Assembly: GCA_016788685.1 (NCBI GenBank) | Contig: JAEUSS010000619.1 | Location: forward strand, 1-9,404 | Length of the DNA stretch: 9,404 nt | Source of the DNA: Prolixibacteraceae bacterium | GTDB lineage: Bacteria; Bacteroidota; Bacteroidia; Bacteroidales; Prolixibacteraceae | Reading direction: 5' to 3' | Shown: positions 5,483 through 9,404 of the stretch, in pieces | Layout: the number at the start of each line of letters is the position of its first letter | How positions within the stretch are numbered: position 1 is the first letter of the stretch | The notes under the pieces: model-generated | What the model saw: only the letters and a program-made list of their open reading frames with translations | Databases searched by the model: none | What the model was told of the DNA's origin: nothing | Position numbers and translations under genes: made by a program

Positions 5483-8284
5483 TTAATGCGCGTCCAGCCA
5501 ATTATCACCTGCGTTCATTTCAACAGTCAGCGGTACGCCAATGTTTACAGCGTTTTCCATTTCATGTTTTACAATATTTTTCACTTGTTCCAATTCAGGA
5601 ATCCACACGTCAAAATTTAACTCATCGTGTACCTGAAGGATCATTTTTGACTGAAGTTTTTGTTCGTTCATCGTTTTCCAGATGTTGACCATCGCAATTT
5701 TGATCACATCGGCAGCCGAGCCCTGGATCGGCGCATTGATGGCATTTCGCTCGGCAACCCCTCGTACAACAGCGTTGGCCGAGTTGATGTCGTTCAGGTA
5801 TCGTTTCCGTCCCATGATTGTTTCTACAAATCCTTTGCTGCGGGCATTTTCGATACTTGAGTCCATGTACTTTTTAATGTCCGGAAAGTTTTCGAAGTAG
5901 CCGTCGATCAGTTGTTTGGCTTCCGTCCTCGGAATATTCAGCCGGGCCGATAAACCAAAAGCCGAAATGCCGTAGATAATCCCGAAGTTGGCAGTTTTGG
6001 CCTTCCGGCGCATGTCCGGAGTAACTTCATTCAAAGGTACTTTGTATATTTTTGAAGCTGTAATGGCATGGATGTCCTGGTTGTTCCGGAAGGCTTCGAT
6101 CATGTGTTGGTCCTGGCTCAAAGCGGCCATGATGCGTAGTTCGATTTGCGAATAGTCAGCCGAAAGAAACGTGTGCTGATCGTCAGACGGAATAAAGGCT
6201 TTGCGCAGTTCGCGGCCATTTTCATCGCGAATCGGAATGTTTTGCAGATTCGGATTGGTCGAACTTAGCCGTCCGGTGGCAGCAACAGCCTGATTGTATG
6301 AGGTATGCAGTTTTTTTGTTTTCGGATTGATCAGCTGTGGTAAGGTTTCCACGTACGTGCTCAGTAATTTCTTCAGGCCCCGGTATTCCAGAATTTTTGA
6401 AACAATGGGGTGTTTATCCGCCAGTTTTTCGAGCGTTTCTTCGGCGGTTGAATACTGTTTGGTTTTAGTCATTTTGGCATTCGGGTCGATTTTCATCTTT
6501 TCGAACAAAATGACTCCCAGTTGTTTGGGCGACGACACATTAAACTCTTCACCGGCCATCCCGATAATCTCGCGTTCCAGTTCAATGATCTGCTTCCGCA
6601 AAACATCGGCATAAATATTTAATTCCGAAGTGTTTAGGTTAACTCCGGAAAGTTCCATATCGGCCAGAACGTAGATCAGCGGCATTTCAATTTCGTCGAA
6701 TAACCGGCGGGTTCCGCTGTCGTTCAGTTCTTTTTCAATCACCTGTTTCAGCTGCAGAGTCAGGTCGGCATCTTCACAGGCATAATCGCGCAGTTTATCC
6801 GGAGCGGCCTGTCTCATGGTTTGTTGCAAAGCCCCCTTTTTGCCAATCAGGGTGTCGGTAGTAATTTTCTGAAAATTAAGATATTGCTCGCACAGGAAAT
6901 CCAGATTGTGGCGCATTTCAGGCTGGATGAGGTAATGCGCAATCATTGTATCGAACAGCGGACCGCGTATTTCAAGACCGTAATTTTTCAGGATCGAAAG
7001 GTCGTATTTGATGTTTTGTCCGATTTTCAGGATTTTCTCATCACCAAATACCAGCCGGAATTCTTGAACAATTTCGGTGGCTTTTTGGCGGTCGGCGGGT
7101 AAAGTAACGCAATAGGCCTCGTGACTGCGGAAGGCAAACGAGATACAAACCAGTTCGGCAGTCATGGTGTCGAGGCCGGTGGTTTCGGTATCAAAACAGA
7201 ATTCTTTCTGGACCGACAGTTCGGCACGCAGACTGGCGCGCTGTTCGGCGGTTTCAATCAGGTAATACTGGTGCGGAATGGTATCGATCGATTCGAGATT
7301 GGCTGCTTCAGCGGGTTTTGTTTCCGGAGCGGTTACCGGGTTTGAGAAACCGAATAAAGTTCCCTGCTCAAACTGCGCGTCGGAGCCTGGCTGGGGTTTG
7401 GTTTCCTGCTTGCGAATCAGTTGACGGAATTCCAGTTCGGTGAATAATTCATTCATTTTCTGAATGTTTGGTTCTTCCATAACGAGTTTGTCCTCGTCAA
7501 AATCAACCGGAACGTCCACGATAATCTCGGCCAGTTTACGCGACATGCGAACCTGCTGTTCGTGTTCAATCAGGTTTTCCTTCAGTTTTCCTTTTTGTGA
7601 GCCGATGTTTTGATACAGCCCGTCAACCGATTTAAATTCTGAAATCAGTTTCATCGCTGTTTTTGGCCCAACGCCGGGGCAGCCCGGAATGTTGTCGGCG
7701 GTATCGCCCATCAGGCCAAGCACATCGATAACCTGCCAGGGCTCGTCGATCTGAAAGTTTTCCTGAACTTCCGGAATTCCCCAGATCTCGGGCTGTTCGC
7801 CGCCCCGCGACGGTTTGTACATGAAAATATTATCCGAAACCAGTTGTGCATAATCTTTGTCGGGCGTCATCATGTAAGTGGTATAGCCCATCGTTTCGGC
7901 TTTCTTTGCCAGCGTTCCGATTACGTCATCAGCTTCAAAACCGGCTTTTTCGAGGATCGGGATGTGGTAAGCCTCAATGATTTTACGGATGTATGGAATC
8001 GATTTTTGCAGGTCTTCCGGCATGACCTCGCGGTTGGCCTTGTAAGCCTCAAACATTTCGTGCCTGAATGTCGGCACATTTAGGTCGAAAACGACTGCAA
8101 TATGTGTGGGTTTCTGCTCGCGAAGCAACTGCTCGAGTATATTTACAAATCCCAGCATAGCCGAAGTGTTCAGCCCCTTGGAGTTGAAACGCGGATTTTT
8201 GATGAATGCAAAATACGAACGGTAAATCAACGCGTAAGCATCGAGCAAAAAAAGTCGTTTATCGGAGTTGTTATGTGCTGTCAT
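5483..8284 (-). CDS. polA: DNA polymerase I with 5'-3' and 3'-5' exonuclease domains
   Basis: Fills gaps and removes RNA primers in Okazaki-fragment processing and excision repair. The product is 933 aa, close to the 928 of E. coli, and all three domains are intact. The 5'-3' FEN domain (1-290) has FLLDAYALIYRSYFAF, GFEADDVIG (115-123), TPDKDYAQLV and DNIPGCPGVGPKTA (197-210). A Pro/Gln/Ala-rich linker (about 293-335) contains QGTLF. The 3'-5' exonuclease has FDTETTGLD (Asp365, Glu367), NIKYD (Asp428) and YACEDAD (Tyr501, Asp505), so proofreading residues are all present. The polymerase domain has motif A LSADYSQIELR (Asp710), the O-helix RRKAKTANFGIIYG (Lys763, Phe767, Tyr771) and motif C LQVHDEL (His886, Asp887, Glu888). 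Phe at the position of E. coli Phe762 predicts discrimination against dideoxynucleotides. The ATG at 8284 gives the usual N-terminus. It follows queD by 59 nt and no clear promoter is visible there. Confidence 0.98.
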   Translation of the reverse strand: MTAHNNSDKRLFLLDAYALIYRSYFAFIKNPRFNSKGLNTSAMLGFVNILEQLLREQKPTHIAVVFDLNVPTFRHEMFEAYKANREVMPEDLQKSIPYIRKIIEAYHIPILEKAGFEADDVIGTLAKKAETMGYTTYMMTPDKDYAQLVSDNIFMYKPSRGGEQPEIWGIPEVQENFQIDEPWQVIDVLGLMGDTADNIPGCPGVGPKTAMKLISEFKSVDGLYQNIGSQKGKLKENLIEHEQQVRMSRKLAEIIVDVPVDFDEDKLVMEEPNIQKMNELFTELEFRQLIRKQETKPQPGSDAQFEQGTLFGFSNPVTAPETKPAEAANLESIDTIPHQYYLIETAEQRASLRAELSVQKEFCFDTETTGLDTMTAELVCISFAFRSHEAYCVTLPADRQKATEIVQEFRLVFGDEKILKIGQNIKYDLSILKNYGLEIRGPLFDTMIAHYLIQPEMRHNLDFLCEQYLNFQKITTDTLIGKKGALQQTMRQAAPDKLRDYACEDADLTLQLKQVIEKELNDSGTRRLFDEIEMPLIYVLADMELSGVNLNTSELNIYADVLRKQIIELEREIIGMAGEEFNVSSPKQLGVILFEKMKIDPNAKMTKTKQYSTAEETLEKLADKHPIVSKILEYRGLKKLLSTYVETLPQLINPKTKKLHTSYNQAVAATGRLSSTNPNLQNIPIRDENGRELRKAFIPSDDQHTFLSADYSQIELRIMAALSQDQHMIEAFRNNQDIHAITASKIYKVPLNEVTPDMRRKAKTANFGIIYGISAFGLSARLNIPRTEAKQLIDGYFENFPDIKKYMDSSIENARSKGFVETIMGRKRYLNDINSANAVVRGVAERNAINAPIQGSAADVIKIAMVNIWKTMNEQKLQSKMILQVHDELNFDVWIPELEQVKNIVKHEMENAVNIGVPLTVEMNAGDNWLDAH

Positions 8285-8334
8285 GGTGTTTTTTCAGGGT
8301 AAAAATGGAATTTGTTTTTGAGAAGAATCTCCCG

Positions 8335-8373
8335 GCGACAGGTCTAGGGAGCGGTGCTGGCGGAGCCTGTCGC
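8335..8373 (-). repeat. inverted repeat spanning the queD stop codon
   Basis: GCGACAGG (8335-8342) and CCTGTCGC (8366-8373) are perfect 8-nt complements separated by 23 nt. The queD stop (8344-8346) lies in the loop, so one arm is inside the coding end. In the transcript this would form a GC-rich stem between queD and polA. No T-tract follows on either strand, so it is not an ordinary intrinsic terminator; an mRNA-stability or processing hairpin, or chance, are alternatives. Confidence 0.45.
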
Positions 8374-8820
8374 AGCCTGATCGCTGGCGTACCATTCGGC
8401 AAAAGAACTGCTGGTTTCGAATAAACGAACACTGAAAAGCTCAATGTGTTCAGGCAAAAGGGTTTTCACTTTTTCGGCGATGTAAACGACCATGTTTTCA
8501 GAAGTTGGCTGGAACGGCACAACCTGATGCCGCTCGTACATTTGCCCCAAGGCATTCAGTTTGTCGGTCGGCGCCTTTTCGTTGATCATCAGCGAGTGGT
8601 CGAGTTTACTGATAATCTGTTCCTGAACAAGTTTTTTCAGGATGCTGAAATCGATCACCATTCCGTCTTTCGGGTTACCGGAATCCTGCATGGGTTCGCC
8701 CGTAACCGTGATCTGGAGTTTATAGGAATGGCCGTGAATGTTGCGGCAGAGCCCGTCGTAGTTGAGCAGTGCGTGTGACATTTCGAAGCCAAATTGTTTG
8801 GTCACTCTTATCTTTGCCAT
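8344..8820 (-). CDS. queD: 6-carboxytetrahydropterin synthase / 6-pyruvoyl-tetrahydropterin synthase family
   Basis: Zinc enzyme that converts 7,8-dihydroneopterin triphosphate to 6-carboxy-5,6,7,8-tetrahydropterin (queuosine and other 7-deazapurine synthesis) or, in other members, to 6-pyruvoyl-tetrahydropterin. The product is 158 aa. Zinc ligands are His16 (MSHAL), His29 and His31 (CRNIHGHSY), the catalytic Cys is Cys25, and the catalytic Asp-His pair is Asp74-His75 (KLDHS). PTSEN (105-109) and the final ETSSSFAEWY (Glu135) complete the substrate site. A segment of about 25 residues between LDHS and PTSEN is longer than in E. coli QueD. The C-terminal DQAATGSASTAP tail looks like a non-conserved addition. 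QueC, QueE and folE are not nearby, so QueD versus a true PTPS cannot be settled from context. It lies upstream of polA in the same direction and is probably transcribed from its own promoter after the arsR terminator. Confidence 0.9.
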   Translation of the reverse strand: MAKIRVTKQFGFEMSHALLNYDGLCRNIHGHSYKLQITVTGEPMQDSGNPKDGMVIDFSILKKLVQEQIISKLDHSLMINEKAPTDKLNALGQMYERHQVVPFQPTSENMVVYIAEKVKTLLPEHIELFSVRLFETSSSFAEWYASDQAATGSASTAP

Positions 8821-8846
8821 AATGGTATTTTCTGTAGGGCGAAATT

Positions 8847-8854
8847 AGGAAGAT
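8847..8854 (-). promoter_or_regulatory. weak candidate -7 element for queD-polA
   Basis: The minus-strand sequence about 30 nt upstream of the queD ATG reads CCTAATTTCGCC, in which TAATTTCG agrees with TAnnTTTG except for one base. No clear -33 element is seen. Placement between the arsR terminator and queD makes a promoter here likely, but this exact site is uncertain by several bases. Confidence 0.25.
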
Positions 8855-8870
8855 TGTGGCAATATTCCGG

Positions 8871-8910
8871 AAAAAAAGAAGTCGTCCTAATTTTTAGTTA
8901 AGACGACTTC
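8871..8910 (-). terminator. intrinsic terminator of arsR
   Basis: GAAGTCGTC (8878-8886) pairs perfectly with GACGACTTC (8902-8910). The stem can be extended by TAA/TTA after one mismatch. On the minus strand the stem is followed at once by seven T (8871-8877). It begins 5 nt after the arsR stop codon. This is a textbook Rho-independent terminator and separates arsR from queD-polA. Confidence 0.9.
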
Positions 8911-8915
8911 CTGTT

Positions 8916-9218
8916 TTACTCGCAGGTGCAGCGCTGCAAACAGTCGACAATCTGGCTCAGAATGTCGTGTTTCAGATAGTAGTACGTGTTTTTTCCTTCG
9001 CGGCGGGAGCAGAGCACCCCTTTATCTTTCAAAATACCTAAATGATGTGAGGTTGTCGATTGTTCGATTCCCAGCAATTCGTGTATTTCGGTGACAGTAA
9101 GTTTTTTGCCACCCTCGAGGTGCTTTAAAATAGCTATCCGCATGGGGTGGGCAATGGCTTTTAGCATGCTGGCAGCCATTTCTAAACGATCGGCATCTAT
9201 TTCCTGAATATTTAACAT
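8916..9218 (-). CDS. ArsR/SmtB-family winged-helix transcriptional repressor
   Basis: Homodimeric DNA-binding repressor that releases its operator on binding a ligand, often a metal or reactive sulfur species. The product is 100 aa. After the dimerisation helix (DADRLEMAASMLKAIAHPMR, 8-27) comes the winged helix: helix 2-3 with LTVTEIHELLGIEQS and the recognition helix TTSHHLGILKDKGVL (about 55-69), then the wing SRREGKNTYYYL (71-82) and helix 5 (84-95). The classic ELCVCDL metal site in helix 3 is absent. Instead there are Cys70 at the wing start and three cysteines at the very end (Cys93, Cys97, Cys99, in DCLQRCTCE), so a sensing site built from the C-terminal tail is a reasonable inference. 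The ligand is unknown. It is a single-gene unit on the minus strand with a perfect -7 element upstream and a strong terminator downstream; its target genes may lie beyond the right edge. Confidence 0.92.
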   Translation of the reverse strand: MLNIQEIDADRLEMAASMLKAIAHPMRIAILKHLEGGKKLTVTEIHELLGIEQSTTSHHLGILKDKGVLCSRREGKNTYYYLKHDILSQIVDCLQRCTCE

Positions 9219-9238
9219 GGTTCGAATTTTAACAGATG

Positions 9239-9270
9239 CAAATATATGAATATTTAGTTTTCTGGGAAAC
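9239..9270 (-). promoter_or_regulatory. arsR promoter with overlapping palindrome
   Basis: On the minus strand TATATTTG (9239-9246) matches the Bacteroidota -7 consensus TAnnTTTG perfectly and lies about 20 nt before the ATG. GTTT (9267-9270) at 20-nt spacing could be a degenerate -33 element. The plus-strand bases AAATAT-ATGA-ATATTT (9240-9255) form a perfect 6-4-6 inverted repeat covering the -7 element, the place where an autoregulating ArsR dimer would bind. The operator role is inference. Confidence 0.55.
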
Positions 9271-9335
9271 TTGCTGTGGTTTAATTTCTAGTTTAGATTA
9301 GTTTTAAATAAATGTGAATTAGTAGTTTACGTTAA

Positions 9336-9404
9336 ATGGACCGAAAAAAGATCAAAAGAAAACGATTTCTGAAAAAAGTCAATATATTTTTTAATTTTGA
9401 AACA
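9336..9404 (+). CDS. possible start of a plus-strand gene running off the window
   Basis: From the ATG at 9336 the frame is open for 23 codons to the edge and encodes a very basic N-terminus (MDRKKIKRKRFLKKVN, then IFFNFET). The region is AT-rich and so short that an open frame by chance is quite possible. TAGTTTTA at 9299-9306 resembles a -7 element upstream. No family can be named. Confidence 0.25.
   Translation, partial: MDRKKIKRKRFLKKVNIFFNFET

Noticed and set aside
5363..5900. Several plus-strand open frames opposite the 3' end of polA and the small gene
   Set aside because: Composition looks like reverse-strand shadows (Phe/Arg-rich) and they overlap the intact conserved polA.
7352..7366. 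QGTLF as sign of a fusion or frameshift in polA
   Set aside because: The frame is continuous and both flanking domains have complete motifs; a variable linker here is normal for the family.

Overview
The window looks like a chromosomal segment from a member of the Bacteroidota, probably order Bacteroidales/Marinilabiliales. Three things suggest this. Shine-Dalgarno sequences are absent before nearly every start codon. Upstream regions carry -7 elements of the TAnnTTTG type, for example before the DUF4271 gene and the arsR gene. The gene order DUF4271 - hemD - rnpA is, to my knowledge, characteristic of this phylum. The genus cannot be fixed from the sequence alone. I see no mobile element, CRISPR array, tRNA or rRNA.

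Left part (1-1971, plus strand): the 3' portion of a secreted-type S1 sulfatase, whose 5' end lies outside the window, followed by a small putative lipoprotein of unknown function. This looks like accessory DNA (polysaccharide or sulfate-ester scavenging) next to a housekeeping block. Middle-left part (1982-4183, minus strand): a leftward gene series of a DUF4271 membrane protein, uroporphyrinogen-III synthase (hemD, with a TTG start) and the RNase P protein (rnpA). A strong hairpin separates hemD from rnpA. The usual next gene, yidD, is not present.

Middle part (4282-5455): a tRNA-dihydrouridine synthase on the plus strand, divergent from the DUF4271 gene. It converges, with a 4-nt gap, on a tiny minus-strand gene whose product resembles only the N-terminal part of HigA-like (COG5499) antitoxins. 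Right part (5483-9218, minus strand): DNA polymerase I with all three catalytic domains intact, preceded by a QueD/6-pyruvoyl-tetrahydropterin synthase homologue, and then an ArsR-family repressor with its own textbook terminator and a candidate autoregulatory operator. The last 186 bases are AT-rich. They hold the arsR promoter region and possibly the first codons of a plus-strand gene that runs off the window.

Most of the window is conserved core metabolism: tRNA processing and modification, tetrapyrrole synthesis, queuosine or pterin synthesis, and DNA repair. I found no clearly new multi-gene system. The points most worth a second look are the hemD/rnpA hairpin, the replacement of yidD by accessory DNA, the orphan antitoxin-like domain after polA, a QGTLF clamp-binding-like motif in the PolA linker, and the cysteine-rich tail of the ArsR protein.
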